Below are positions 37,301-48,661 of a stretch of DNA of 64,000 nt, in pieces. A model generated the notes under the pieces. The model was not told the DNA's origin. It saw only the letters and a program-made list of their open reading frames with translations, and did not search any database. The translations under genes and the position numbers were made by a program. The stretch's first letter is position 1, and every line of letters begins with the position of its first letter. Source of the stretch: Neckera pumila (Eukaryota; Streptophyta; Bryopsida; Hypnales; Neckeraceae); contig OZ018409.1 in assembly GCA_963969595.1 (NCBI GenBank), forward strand, positions 12,600,520 to 12,664,519. The letters run 5' to 3'.

Positions 37301-40300
37301 TGATTGGATATGATCCAAACATTGAGGATATGTCAACTCACATCAAATTACATTGAAATAACACTCCTCTTCATTATTTTTTCATAGTGAGGCTCTACTT
37401 TCACATAATCTAGTCCATTTTGTGACCCAATTTTCATTACCTCTACATAGGCTGCATTAATTGCTCGTTGGGCCTCTTCAACAGCTGTATCAAAACCAAA
37501 TGTCTTGTCCAAAATTTGAATATCATTGTCAATGGTTTTGGGAATTCCAACCACAACAAGCCTACTCTTTCGTTTCTCAGCCTAACTTATAGATCAAACA
37601 ATTAGTAAAAGTCTTGGTTAGATATAAGTAATGCCTATTAGGATGGCCACAACAAATTTCATTTACCAAAGCAACCATATTAACAACATATGACTATACA
37701 GGTAGTGAAATGATTGAAGTTGCATACATGTTGGTAGATAGCATTAGCACCCGCATGTGATCCATTTCCTCCTATTACAAAAAACATATTGACTTGCCAT
37801 TCCTGGAGTAAAACAACTAAATCAATTGAAATTGAAATTCACACATAAAAAATGTGTGAAAACAATCATAACATTCTTGAATCCATCATGCTAGATTCCT
37901 TCTCGGATTCATTTCATTTCAAGATGCAAGATTTTGTGGCAAGAAAAGAGAACAATAACTCATGCATTCAATGTCTACAAAATTGCTGTAGAAGGAACTG
38001 CTAACAGAAGGTTCAAGAATGTTGTGGTATTGTCAAACATAAGTTTCACAACACAAGGATAAGATTGCTTTACAATAAGTCATGAAAGTAGAGGAAGTTC
38101 AAACTTTTGGTTCAAACCTCAAGTTTATTCACGATCTCTTCGAGTGGAGGGCAACCACGAGACACACCTAAAAAGCTGCCTCCTACCATATTGATACGTT
38201 GTACAACCTTCCGAGTGAGCTGTTACCATTTCACAGTTAGCATTGAGGAGAAATTGAATAGCATTCTAAATATACTAGCAGACTTCTCTAACATCACACC
38301 TAATGGTGAACCCAGTGTTCTCTCACAAACCTTGCAAAACAAAATACAAAATTTAAAGCTCACTATTGTATTCACACTATCTTATTCAAATATTTCAAAA
38401 GAAGCTGTATGTAAATATGATAATAAAGAGTGTGAAAAGTTTGAAAATAGTCGTAAACCACCTTTTTCTTTCTGGCGACCCAAATATTCCAATTATGTCA
38501 CTTTTACATGCAGCAATATGAAGGTAAGATTACAAAGATGTAAAACTACATATAAGGGTGATTGCAAGAAAGACCAGTACTGAAACATTGTCACAAAAGC
38601 AGTGCCGAAGCTTCCTTTTGCAATAACTTTTGAACCATGACTTGTATGAAATTGAAATTTTTATTGGAAATTCTTCTTATGAATTTAATCATATCTCATA
38701 TTTTTCAAAAAAAATTCAAAAATCATTTTATAGTTAAAAATCATATAAACTAATATGTCACGTTTTGAGTTTTAGGGTTTTTTACTACGTAAGGAGTCCC
38801 AAATTTAATAATATAGAGCTGAAATAACTATAGTCTATTCTCATAGTAGGAAGTCATGTTTCTACCAAGGGGCATTAAAAAATATTTTATTTTATATCCT
38901 CTATGTCCATGCAAACAAGGCTCCTTTGCGAGCGTGATTCTAAGCATTGAAGATGGTTTCAACACTATTTTCTTGGTGAAATCTCATTATCATGAAGTCT
39001 TCCTAAATGTTATTTTTTAATTTTTTTTTAAATTATTTTCCCTATTTTTTACAAATTAAAACGTCAAAGTACGTATTTTCTTCAAAATTTCAGCTCATCT
39101 TTTTTGTGAATAACTTTTGCTTTAGATTTTTTTTAATTTGAAATTTTGGTGATATGCTATTTTTAGTGTCATATTAATTATCCACATTTTATTTTATTTT
39201 TTTAAAATTTGTATGCAAAAGCTCATAGTATTGGGAGTACTAGCCAAAATGGAACAAAAACGGAAGGTCATTCTTGCAACGACCCATAATCATCCAAATT
39301 TTGGGTGTTTAGGCTATGACTTTGAAGAGGTTTGGGTCTACACACTCAACCCTCTCATTATAGTTGCACAATCCTTGAATATGCTAAGAACCACTCGTGT
39401 TTTGTGCAAGTTTAAATGGGCAACCTCCACATGTCAACTGAGAACACATGTGAGTGCATTCAAAGCCCATTTCGGCAATATTGTTAGAGAAGGTTGAGTG
39501 TATACATACTAGCCCGAGAGAGGGATGATAAATTATGTACCATGATGGGTGGGTATCTCTTGTCTACAAAACCTTTAAAACCATATTGAATCCCCAGAAT
39601 TTCTTTGACTCCGTACACTTCCAATGTGAGGACAATCTGTGATTTTGAATAAAGTCATTAGAATGAAGCATTGAATACAAAGTCTTCTATCACTTTGGAA
39701 AAATAGTAATTGAGAGTTGATAATATTAAAAAAGTTAAAAAATCTATAATGCAACCTATTACCTGACGAACAACATCATTAAGCCCTGGACATAACCCAC
39801 CACATGTTACAATGGCAGCCCTCACCTACAAAAATAAGAAAGAGCAAGTCAACTTAGAGTCATTCCAACTTCTTCTTTTTCTTTTTTTTGGAACAAATGG
39901 GAAACCCACTGCATTAAAAAGGTCATCCCAACTTCATAGTGAACTAAAGAACAATACATTTACAAATTTATAAGTTGACAATAATACAACAATAATATAG
40001 CACATACATTGCAATATAAAAAATTTCTTTCAAAATTGAATTGCATATTCAATACAAGAGATATTGTTTAGAGCATACCGCAGGCGGATCAAAATAGATC
40101 CAAGCGCGAGGTCCAGCACGGCGAACCCTGGAAGACTCATTTCTTCAAATAGGTCAGAATCACGGCACATTCAAAGCAGGCATCCAAAAAATTACTCAAC
40201 AGATGTCAATGCAACTCAAGAATGGTCCATGCTAGTTACAATATACTTATGCTACAAAAGCTAGCTCATACAACAATTCTCAGCAATATTAACCATCAAT

Positions 40301-41894
40301 AGCCATAACATTTCCTCTACTATCAATTAAAATGACATTGTAAGTATATAAGGTCAAAATTAGATTTTTGGGCAAATTTGATACAAAAAAAATCTAATCC
40401 ATGAACCTTCAATCTAGTATGAGCCCTATGAGCAACTAGAAAGAACAGATTTTGACATTCTTGATTTGATGGAGAGAACTTAGCATTATGTTTCCAACAA
40501 CCTCCACTTTATAAGGGTTTAACTAGGCACTATTTGATTTTCTCTACACTTAAAGTATACAGCCTATATAACACTTAATGCTATTTGCATTAGCAAACAT
40601 TGTACTATGTATACTATGCTGCAACTTGTCAAGGGTACATGTCACCACCTCGTTTTTTTGCATTGTGGTATGCACACTGTTGTACTAAATAGCGTCTTGT
40701 GTTGTGCTACAATACAAATGAGGTTCTCAAAGGTTACTGAGTTCATATCAACTGAGACTTAGTCATTCTTACCACAAAGGCTTGAACTGCCACTCGCCAT
40801 CGTCTTCAAGTTCAATTCCAACAGATGAAGGATGACCAAAATGAACAACCTGCAACCATGAGCTGAATTCAGTAGCTGAAGTGCAAGCACTCCACTTCTC
40901 AAATTATGGTAGGATATAAACCAAATCGGAGAAGTAGAGAAGCAATTCTAAGTCAATTTCTAGTTAAGGTAGAAGAACTTAATTCCAACACTCTCTTAAC
41001 TCTATTAGCATTGAATTGATGTTTTCATGAAAATTCAATTAAGGATAGATGCCAACTAGCACGTTGAAATTGGATAAGCGAATGGATTCCTAATTGGGTA
41101 TTGTCGCAATGCCACCAATCGTGATCAAAATGCGTTGCTTACCTTAAATGACAAGTTCTAGGGAGTAACAATATTTAAAGTTTGGCGCATGCTGCAGCAC
41201 ACCTTTATAAGAACACGGTCATCATCGTGAACGTAAATTTGCTTCATGTCATTTTGATCTTGGGCTGGAGTGTCGCAAATGGCTTCGGCTCTGCCAACCA
41301 ATTTTCATGTGTATTTTAGAGTTGGTTTGAAGGCAAGTTTAGGCTATATTGTTTCAGAGTCATACAACTGAATGGCAGTCAATTTATGTATTAAACTGAC
41401 CTCTATTACCAACAACAAATCATCTACTTATAAACTTGGTTGGCCTTCACATTGGGTGAATTAGTATGACTTGGCTAAAAGTCTATGGCGCACTGATGTT
41501 TGAATGGACATGGATTTTTCTACTATCACCCATAATGATCTACATCCTCCCACTTTAAAATTGCATAAGAAACTCATGCATAGTGATAAACATTTGATTA
41601 AAAAAAAAGGATTTGGCTCTTGCAACTAAAGACCTAATCATAAATCTTCCAAAAATCATTCTCGAACACATGATTTTTGCTCACAAATAGTATGTGATGG
41701 GAGGGTTTTAGGTTGCCAAAATGCTGGCTCAGAGATGCGATGCGCACTCACCCGCTCATAGTGCGATAGGTGGTTTCCATGGGAGGCAAATTGATAAGGT
41801 CACCCAAATGCGGCAATGCAAACAAGTCGTTCCCTTCATCATTGTATACAAATGTTTTGGCCCTCATTCCACCGCTCACACCGTGAGATGCCAT
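34322..41894 (-). CDS. PFK: ATP-dependent 6-phosphofructokinase (plant type), 15 exons
   Basis: This enzyme phosphorylates fructose-6-phosphate to fructose-1,6-bisphosphate, the committed step of glycolysis. The absence of an obvious transit peptide suggests the cytosol. The model has 614 residues. Motifs in order are CGGLCPG (127-133), [10 protein letters not shown] in exon 7, GGNGS (217-221), PKTIDND with catalytic Asp (245-251), MGRQSG (292-297) and EGAGQ in exon 11. Gly at 220 fits an ATP rather than a PPi enzyme; Asn219 replaces the usual Asp. Exons from the start: 41752-41894, 41203-41290, 40773-40849, 40079-40127, 39763-39825, 39541-39636, 38118-38219, 37728-37802, 37441-37581, 36929-37045, 36660-36764, 36213-36293, 35896-36024, 35388-35690, 34322-34597. 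All introns after exon 4 are phase 0. After the normal end of the family (TGQPEF, exon 14) comes a tail of about 140 residues rich in Gly, Ser and Pro. Its last 91 residues depend on the exon 14/15 splice; reading on past exon 14 instead gives a stop after a few codons. Confidence 0.9.
35150..35336. mobile_element. Small MITE in the last intron of the phosphofructokinase gene
   Basis: Inverted ends of about 22 bp contain GGGCCCGAATCAGCA (left near 35158) mirrored at 35315-35329. The interior is AT-rich with short repeats of TTGTTGCTTC. It has no coding capacity. The target duplication is unclear, so the superfamily cannot be assigned. Confidence 0.55.
38556..39285. mobile_element. Foldback-family element in intron 6 of the phosphofructokinase gene
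   Basis: The ends read GGGTGATTGCAAGAA and, inverted, TTCTTGCAACGACCC, with ATAA on both sides (38552-38555 and 39286-39289). This is a 730-bp member of the family whose large foldback lies at 56764-57860. Shared interior blocks include a run ending CTATTTTTTACAAAT and TATTTTCTTCA. Here only the outer parts pair. It is non-coding and probably spliced out. Confidence 0.65.
41440..41645. repeat. Dispersed repeat in the first intron of the phosphofructokinase gene
   Basis: Aligns with 31730-31930 over about 200 bp with moderate identity (see that entry). Both copies are intronic and in the same orientation on the plus strand of the window, which is sense for one host gene and antisense for the other. 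Confidence 0.45.
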
Positions 41895-42647
41895 TTTTGC
41901 AATCTTCTATTGAGCAGAAATCTAAGCCTGTTGATCAATCAATCTTTTGTGTCATATTGACGCACGTCATCAGCCTTTTATTCAAATAGCAAGGATTTGT
42001 CAACATCTTTCCTTGAAGCTCTTGCATGGTCTCGATAGGATGCACACAACATCCAACCTAACAATTCCAAGAGCTTAGGGTTCATTCCACAGCCCCTTTG
42101 TGAACAACACTTCATTGTTGATAGAATTGGAGTCCATCAAAGTGATCTTTTATTCTCTGGTGCAGCCTTCGCAACTCTAATCTTGTTAGTAAAACCCATT
42201 GTAGCAACATGGCTAAACCTACACCATAATTGGCTTGATTATCAACCCTATCATCCTCAAGATGTCAAAAATTAGGGCATCCCAAATAATCTGATTTTTT
42301 CTTAAATTCGATGGAACCAAAGATGTTAGCAGCTCCTTTCAAGTGGGATTGTAATGAATGTAATGGAAAGCATGGAGATCATTACTAACACCAAATTTGA
42401 GACATGCCCAAAACACTGAAGTTGACAGGAATTTGATTACAGCAATCCAAGTGAAACTCGAATTGAGCAACATCGTGCATTGTTGGGGAGAGAGAGATAC
42501 GAGGAGTTCAAGCAGAGTGACGCAGTTACAAGCTTACATACACAGGGAGCCGGTTTGCTGGGCAGTGAAGTGAACGTAACCTTTGAACCTTAGTTTGGAC
42601 CAGTGTTCAGGATATTTTTTGCGCTTCACCCAGCTATTAATTTTTCC
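41895..42647. other. Promoter region of the phosphofructokinase gene
   Basis: The DNA directly upstream of the phosphofructokinase start shows no conserved coding sequence on either strand. No distinct TATA or initiator signal could be chosen with confidence. Confidence 0.35.
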
Positions 42648-42651
42648 TTAA

Positions 42652-43296
42652 CCCCTAAATGCCCGAGGCACCCAAATGTGGTGTTTGCAAAACTTTGAAG
42701 ATAAATAAAACCCAACCAAATTGCTATTTTTAGTAGGTTAAATTTTTACAAAGTTTTTCTTGAAGTCTAGTTTTAGCATTGAAAATCCAATCTTGAAAAT
42801 AAATGATAGTGATTTTTCTATTCATGATTTTGTACAAGGGTACCCAGTGCAATCTTAACTTCCCGTAGTGTTGAGAGCTCTTGGAAATGAGCCTCAAATA
42901 CACTAAATCTTGGAGGAAAACTCACATTCAAAATTCATTTAAAAAATTATGGAGTAAATTTTGAGAAGCTGTAAATTGATTGGGATTACACAAGTTAGGC
43001 TCTTTAACCTCAATTTTTTTGGTCACCAACTTTTTAGATTTGACTTGTGAAAAGAGGATTGAAAGACTTTACCTCACTTTTGCAATTTTAACACCCTCAT
43101 GGTCAATCATTATAATCTTTTGCTCCATAAGTGATATTGTTGTGTTTTCTTTTCCTATGCGAATTCTTACATATCTAGTTTGAATTTGTATGGTTACAAT
43201 ACAAAAAAAATTGATACAACTTATCAAAATGTTGGCATTTTGTTCAAGTAAGAGCAAATTCCAAGAAACTCAAAACAAGCCTTGGGCATTTAGGGG
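42652..43296. mobile_element. TTAA-family MITE, copy D (variant termini)
   Basis: A 645-bp element with TTAA at 42648-42651 and 43297-43300. Its terminal inverted repeat is CCCCTAAATGCCCGAGGC against GCCTTGGGCATTTAGGGG, so 16-17 of 18 bases match. It shares only the CCCCTAAA core with copies A-C and lacks the subterminal GGGG palindrome. The interior is unrelated and non-coding, so it is a separate subfamily. Confidence 0.78.
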
Positions 43297-43306
43297 TTAA
43301 TTTCTA

Positions 43307-43545
43307 CTAGTGTGCCTTGTGTCGTTGCCATAGCAAAAATAAAAGTAAAAGTAATTTTTTAATTTTTTAATTCAAAGAAAATTCAAAATTCAATATCTTT
43401 TTTTATGAATTGAAACACCACAAAACAAAGCCGGTGAACCCCATCTCGCTGAGTGCTTTCTGATGGTACGAAGAACGCAACCAAGGGACACATGTTCCAA
43501 GAGATTTCACGGTAACAAAACAAAACAAAAGTAAACCAAACAAAC
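43307..43545 (-). mobile_element. Helitron-like 3' end, copy 3 (diverged)
   Basis: On the minus strand it ends GGCACACTAG followed by T. It matches the 5494-5842 copy through the TAAAAGTAATTTTTTAATTTTTTAA-type stretch, the AACAAAGCCGGTGAACCCC block and the AAACA run at about 43515-43530. The 12-bp repeats are missing. It lies 6 bp beyond the TTAA of copy D. No inverted partner was found nearby. Confidence 0.45.
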
Positions 43546-46123
43546 AACCTAACTTAATGTATGGATATGGAAATGCCAAGTCGGGTTATTTTCTATAATT
43601 TTTACTACAAATAAAAATTCTGTAGATTTTTTCACCATTTTTTTGCCAAAGTTTTCAAAATGTAATTTCTATTTTTCCCAACTCCACAGGCTAAAGATGA
43701 AGTAGTCGCCGACTTTTCCCAAACACTACTCAAGTCCTTGCCGCCCATTGAAATAAAATCAATCCTATCAAATGCGTAGCAATATTTTTAATTATTTGAA
43801 AAATTCTTTTTTATTGTAAAAATGTGAGACAAATTTAAATTATTCTTGAGTCTTACAGACATCTCCAAATAATATTAAGAAATTTAAATTTATCTCACAA
43901 GTCTGAATTTTCACAATGTTATATTTTTCAACAGATTTTCATACACAATTGATTAAAAAGAAACAATTTTAGGCTGAAGTTTTTTTATTAAGAAAAGTAA
44001 CGGTTTGAGATCCCAAGTCTTCTTTCATCCTTGACACAATTTTGTGATTTGAAGGTTTTATGCATGATATGCAAACAGGATTCAGTGAAGTTGTAAAGAA
44101 TGAAGACTACACTTTTAAGAAAATGGGATAAGAGTTTCAAGACTCAATTGTGCATGATATACTAACTTATTTTGAATCTTGTCAATTAAAAATACTTTCA
44201 TTTCCCAATAGTTTTCCACCTTAAAAAATTAATTTTGTGATTTTAAGTACTTATATTTAAGCTATTTATACTACTATAAAGGACTATAATTGTGTATTAA
44301 ATGCTAAAGTACTAGGCATATTTTGCTCAATAAACAATACAATGTTGCCATTTCTAATCCCTAGAGTATAGATTGATATTTTCAATGTTTTTTTCACAAT
44401 CCATCCGTATAAACTTGTCCTTTAATACCACAGGAATGTGCACAAAAATGTTCACAATCTTTGACCATATAGATTAGAAGATGTATAAGTTTTAAATGAG
44501 AAAGTGCTAGAGAAAAAGTGCCCACAAATTTTAGCTACATATTTTTTATTCTATTTTATAATTATTCCACTAAATAGACTTGTAGCTCTTTACTTTCACA
44601 ATCTAGTTACTTGTATACAATAATTGCAATTTGTCCTTTGAAAGGTGTTGATCTTAAATTATGATGAAATAAATTCTTGTAAAACAACAATATTGTTTTT
44701 TGCCAATTTCATTCTTAATTCAAGTAGGGAGACTTTAACAATGATTTTCCAAAATATTCATTGCATTCATTTTGGGAACCCTTAATCATTTTAATACCAT
44801 CATGTGGAGTATATTGTTCCAAATTCATTACAAAAAATAGTAAAATAAAAATTAATAAGGTTGGATTTGTAGTTAAATTTTGAAAAAAATCCTTACAATT
44901 TAAAAAAAATGATTTTTAGAAGATATGATAAATCCAATTGTACAAATGTCATCTACACATTGACCTTTACAAATTTCATTTGCATATCAACTCCATTTTT
45001 GGTAACATTAAAGTGGGCATAAAACATTTTCTAAGATACCTTTGAACTCGATGTATAATCTCAACGTCAAAAGGTTAAAGTTCTTTATTATTTTGGAAAT
45101 GGCATACAACAATGAATTGGTAGATTATGTTGGTTTACAATTTTGAGTACATTGAAAAAATATTTCTGCAACTCTTCAAAAATGGGATGTCTTCAAAAAT
45201 GGTAGAATGTGGCCAAAGTATGCAAATAATATAAAATTGTACCAATTCTTTCATTACATATCTACATCAAATGACTATTCGTGTTTTGAAGATCTTGAGA
45301 CGTGTAATTTGTAAATATAATATTTATTTCAAATAACTTGCAAAGTGAAAATCTCCGTTGCTTGGAAGGCTCAATTTCCGACAATGATTTAGAATTTTAT
45401 TTTAATACTTGCTCTCATGGTTAACCATGGGCGGCCGCATCTTAAGGTGGAAGCACTTAGAAACGTCAATATTAAGCAATTCAACATAGATGGAGGCAAC
45501 TTTTCCTGAGATTGACATTTTTGTAGTATTGGCGAGTGAAAATTACGAATACTAAAAAAAAATAGATTTTTTGGATGTGGTATATAATTTCTATGATTTT
45601 TCAAAGAGACATTTCCCTAGACCACTGAAACTATCACACACGAGGACCCAAAACTAAAATCAACAAAAATCAGATGAATACAATTAAGAGTTGAATATGT
45701 GTCCTTCAAATGCGTTAGCCAATCAGAGCCAAGCATTTCAAGGATACATTAATGAGAAGTCTAAGGACAAAAATAGTGATAGTCTAAAGTACAGGAATGG
45801 GAGCAAGGACGCTAATGCGTGTTTCTACCTTAAACGGCATCATGTAAACACCGGCAAAGATTGATCCGAAAGCATTGACTGATATTTAGTCTCCATTAGA
45901 CAATAGTAGTGACACACCCACTTGCACTCAAAAATTTAGAGTTCAAGCTAGAAAAGCACCAGAAATATCCAACATGCGAAGTCCTTCTAGATTACAAGGG
46001 TATGGTAAGTCTGCACACAACTCTCTAAATGGCTTAGCAAGCCACAATAAAACTCAAATTAATGCATAGTCCCAAGTCACAATTGCCTCAAGATTCATAA
46101 AAATATTGTACAGGAATAAAGTT
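43546..46123. other. AT-rich intergenic DNA
   Basis: A long AT-rich stretch without recognisable genes. Its only sharp anomaly is a GC-rich 27-bp stretch at 45420-45446 with several adjoining palindromes, reported as a finding. 45600-46123 probably includes the 3' UTR of the glycosyltransferase gene. Confidence 0.5.
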
Positions 46124-48661
46124 TCATGATCTAAGCTCCTCAAGGAAAGTTTCCAAATTCTTCTGAACGGAGCCTCCCTCCTGAACCGCAGCCAATGCTA
46201 ACCCTTGGAGTTTCCGGGCGTTCTTTCTGACAATCACCCCTTCAGGATCACTCATCAAACGCCTTATCGCTGTAGAAATCTGCCCCTTTGTAACGAAATT
46301 GTCTGTTACTCTACACACTTCGATGGCCGCCTTCACATCGTCTACAAGAAACCTGCAATTTCAGTGGTGTTAGGCCAATTCTAGGTTGCTTCAATCCAAT
46401 GAGAGCAATACATTTGTCTTCCCAAACAGACAGACAGCCATGAAGTCCAATATGTTGGACACAACGTCTAACAGACTCTACGTTACAGTCACTTTCTGCA
46501 CACAAGTAATTCAAACCTAAATTCTTTATTTTTCAGGTGCAACATGCTATATTGCCAAAGGATGGGAGCGTTACTTAATCCTAAGTGAGAACTTCAAAAC
46601 AAAATATTTCGTCACATGAGGGTCTAAAGTCAAAAATTACGTACAGTATACCCAAGTTACTTCAAGAGGTTGTCTTACTTCAAGGGGTTGTCAAACATCA
46701 GATGTCAGAAATCTAACATGACAGCAAGAACGTCGAACATGTCTAAGAAGAATTCAACCCTGAAACAGGGAGAAAAAGATGCAATTCAATGCTTTCATAC
46801 AGTTCGGAAGCATGTTTGGTCAAACTAGATAGTCATGAGGGAGAACATCGTGATCATCACCTGGCATTCATAGCCTGCTCGGCTTGAATAGGCCATGCAA
46901 GCATGGGCACACCTCGGCAAATACTCTCCAATGTCGAATTCCAACCACAATGCGTCAAGAAGCCAGCAACAGCGCGGTGCGAGAGCACATGAAGCTGCGG
47001 GGACCAACCAATGTGCACATAACCTCGTCCTTCCATGCGTTCTTCAAAGCGTTCAGGAAGCAATGGCAAATTATCTGGATTGTGTGGAGGACGAAGCACC
47101 AGCAGAAACCTTGCCCCGCTCTCTTCTAATCCCAGAACCAACTCTCGTATTTGACCAACAGAAAGAACTGCCACGCTGCCGTAGGAGACATACACAACAG
47201 AAGACTCCGGCTGGGTGTCTAACCATTTTAAGCATGGATCGCCGCTCTCCATGCTCGCCGTTGTCTCAGTGCCATCAGTGCTGAAGTATGCCTTGGGCAA
47301 CATGGGTCCAACTGGAAGAACACTCAACAGATGCCCTGCCTGCGCAGATCATGCATAATAAGGTAACCATTCTTTCAGCAGTACGAATGTTTACTATTAT
47401 CAGACTGACCAAAATCGATACTTGTTAGTACTTTAGGGAATCCCAATGCACCGAAGCATGCCTGATTTGGATACTGTATGAAAATGCAACAGTCAAAGTG
47501 GACCTAGAGTGTCGCATTTCAGTTTGCAATTCAAATAGATAGTGCTTTTGAAACACACCTGGCCATGGACATTTCCATAAATGGTTTTGCGAAGAACATC
47601 GATGTAGGCGGACTCCAACTCGTAGAAAGAGTTGAAAAGGACGCCCGCGGCTTCGTGCATATCCTCGCAGTTCTTGGCATAAAAAGGGTAAACGTAGTCA
47701 TTCGGATCCTGCATCGGCGATGGCAGATCAGCCAGACGCGTGGCTGGAACGCCGGGAATATCGTAAACGAGCTCCTCTTTCTTCGCCGGATCAATCGGGA
47801 GTCGTCCCTGCCTCACAAGCTCCGGCATGTGCAGCATCGCTGCTAATCCAGAGGCTGGGGACGCAAACAAGACATACCTCGGAATCTTGAACTTGTTCGC
47901 GACAACCTGCACACACAATCAAGAGACGCCATGGCTCTCAACCAGACACTCTCTAAACCCTACCTACAATCACTGCTAGAGGATAGAAACGACATTTGCA
48001 ATATTGCTTTCAGTTGAACATTGAGGTAATTCTCATCTCCATAGTTTTGCTATGGTTGACGCAATTTGTTACCAAAAGAATATGCCACCGTTTTCCAACA
48101 AATTGCAATAACTAGTGCAATCGACACTGGTACAAGAACTTTTTGACGCTGTAAGCTGCAACATTCTTTCAACGATTAATCACCTGTCTAAATATTCCGC
48201 CATCTTGTTGTCATGGCACAACCATTGCAAAGTGACAAGAGAAAGCTACTCACCTGCGTCCACCCTAAGAACATATCACTAACAATGCAAGCGGGAGGAG
48301 CGTCTTCGTTCTTTGCGAAAAGCTCGGCAACCATAACCTCGGCAGCACTAACAAGCTCATTCACGTGCTCCACATACGGTAACGTTCCGCGGCCCTCTCC
48401 CTCCGTTGGCGGCACTCCGAGCGGCACAACGCTCATACTACTCCCATCCAGACCATCCAGCGTCTTGAAATGCTCCTTCGACAGATGACTGAACGTGTTG
48501 ACGTAAGTGACCACCACGTCCATGGAGTGCAGCCGCTTGGCGAAGTGAAGCAACGGAATGCTGTGCCCCTTGGCAGGGTATGGCAGCACCACTGCATGGA
48601 GCTTCCGTTTGCTCCGTGACTCCTTCGCTTGCTGCTGCAGCTCCGCAAGCGCTGTCATCAT
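46124..48661 (-). CDS. UDP-glycosyltransferase, family 1 (UGT), four exons
   Basis: Family 1 UGTs transfer a sugar from a UDP-sugar to small molecules such as phenolics, hormones or terpenoids, usually in the cytosol. The model is 487 residues, normal for the family. Exons from the start: 48254-48661, 47559-47906, 46861-47339, 46124-46352 (phases 0, 0, 2). The N-terminal acceptor domain has the catalytic-His motif GHSIPLLHFAKRL (His33) and the VSDMFLGW motif with the activating Asp at 129. The PSPG box spans exactly 44 residues (364-407), from WSPQ through HCGWNS and GVP to EQ. The final Gln favours UDP-glucose in many members. The acceptor cannot be predicted. The start is the first of two adjacent ATGs. 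No frameshift is seen, so the gene looks intact. Confidence 0.92.

Noticed and set aside
38107..38583. 158-codon plus-strand open frame
   Set aside because: It overlaps the antisense of phosphofructokinase exon 7 and runs through AT-rich intron into a transposon end. It shows no family features.
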